From: Campylobacterales bacterium
GTDB lineage: Bacteria > Campylobacterota > Campylobacteria > Campylobacterales > Sulfurimonadaceae
Reading direction: 5' to 3'
Assembly (NCBI GenBank): GCA_016938175.1
Contig: JAFGVE010000024.1
Location: 62,001-126,000 of the forward strand
Length of the DNA: 64,000 nt
Shown here: in pieces, positions 63,980 to 64,000 of the stretch
How the letters are laid out: every line of letters starts with the position of its first letter
Position numbering within the stretch: position 1 is the stretch's first letter
Made by a program: the position numbers and the translations under genes
Notes under the pieces: model-generated
The model's database searches: none
Told to the model about the DNA's origin: nothing
Seen by the model: the letters and a program-made list of their open reading frames with translations, nothing else

Positions 63980-64000
63980 GTTTACTGTTTAGCTCTTCTG

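Noticed and set aside
63960..63998. Partial minus-strand gene overlapping the cheB start (EELNSKLELFRT then TAA)
   Set aside because: Only 12 codons are visible and all three frames are short here, so it cannot be distinguished from chance.

Overview
The window is a stretch of chromosome from a Campylobacterota (epsilonproteobacterial) chemolithotroph, most like Sulfurimonas. The grounds are low GC content, very tight gene packing with many TAATG and ATGA overlaps, a one-piece ResB-CcsA (CcsBA) cytochrome c synthase, a FlgS-type flagellar sensor kinase, short-form HisG, type III pantothenate kinase, a CheB without a receiver domain, several c-type cytochromes, and many cyclic-di-GMP-type proteins. 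The species assignment is inference. No tRNA, rRNA, CRISPR array, insertion sequence or replication origin was seen. No gene-free gap exceeds about 210 bases.

Layout. 1-3.8 kb: the end of an unknown gene, serA, and a large protein with a degenerate GGDEF and a PilZ-like end. 3.8-9.2 kb (minus): a TolC / adaptor / RND efflux operon whose pump is made as two half-proteins. 9.4-12.4 kb (plus): a DUF4395 membrane protein, two small unknowns, coaX, hisG and a methyltransferase. 12.4-18.9 kb (minus): plsC-pdxJ-pdxA-phosphoesterase in overlapping order, then a PPK2 kinase and a YyaL/SPATA20-like protein. 19-22.8 kb (minus): RimB-like protein, RimK ligase, AstE-like deacylase and MscS channel, all overlapping or abutting. 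23-28 kb: MgtE, a CaCA exchanger, a Bax-like glucosaminidase and a DUF481-type outer membrane protein, then a second PPK2 and a BFD-like iron-sulfur protein on minus. 28.2-36 kb: dsbD and a secreted thioredoxin; lpxB and a small cytochrome c (minus); a metal-site-deficient dihydroorotase; a GAF-GGDEF-EAL protein and tgt (minus). 36-38.5 kb: csaA, an EamA transporter, a GNAT and efp. 38.5-41.3 kb: a PhnD-like binding protein divergent from a membrane diguanylate cyclase.

The most accessory part is 41.3-44.5 kb: an ankyrin-repeat membrane protein interrupted by an in-frame TGA, a 13-codon gene stub, a repeated 34-bp leader, an unknown membrane protein, and a RelE-type toxin-antitoxin pair. After it come dnaE, an M18 aminopeptidase and flgS, then a redox block at 51-59.1 kb: a seven-CxxCH cytochrome, a secreted MORN/YwqK-like repeat protein, CcsBA, a DUF2461 protein and ferrochelatase. 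The heme-making enzyme and the heme-attaching synthase therefore lie close to a heme-rich client. The window ends with an HAD phosphatase, a membrane-anchored coiled-coil protein, an unknown 522-residue protein, and cheR/cheB.

No single complete undescribed system stands out. The best leads are the binding-protein/diguanylate-cyclase pair, the multiheme cytochrome with its unusual cysteine motifs and upstream repeats, the RimB-RimK-AstE-MscS cluster, and the decaying ankyrin islet.
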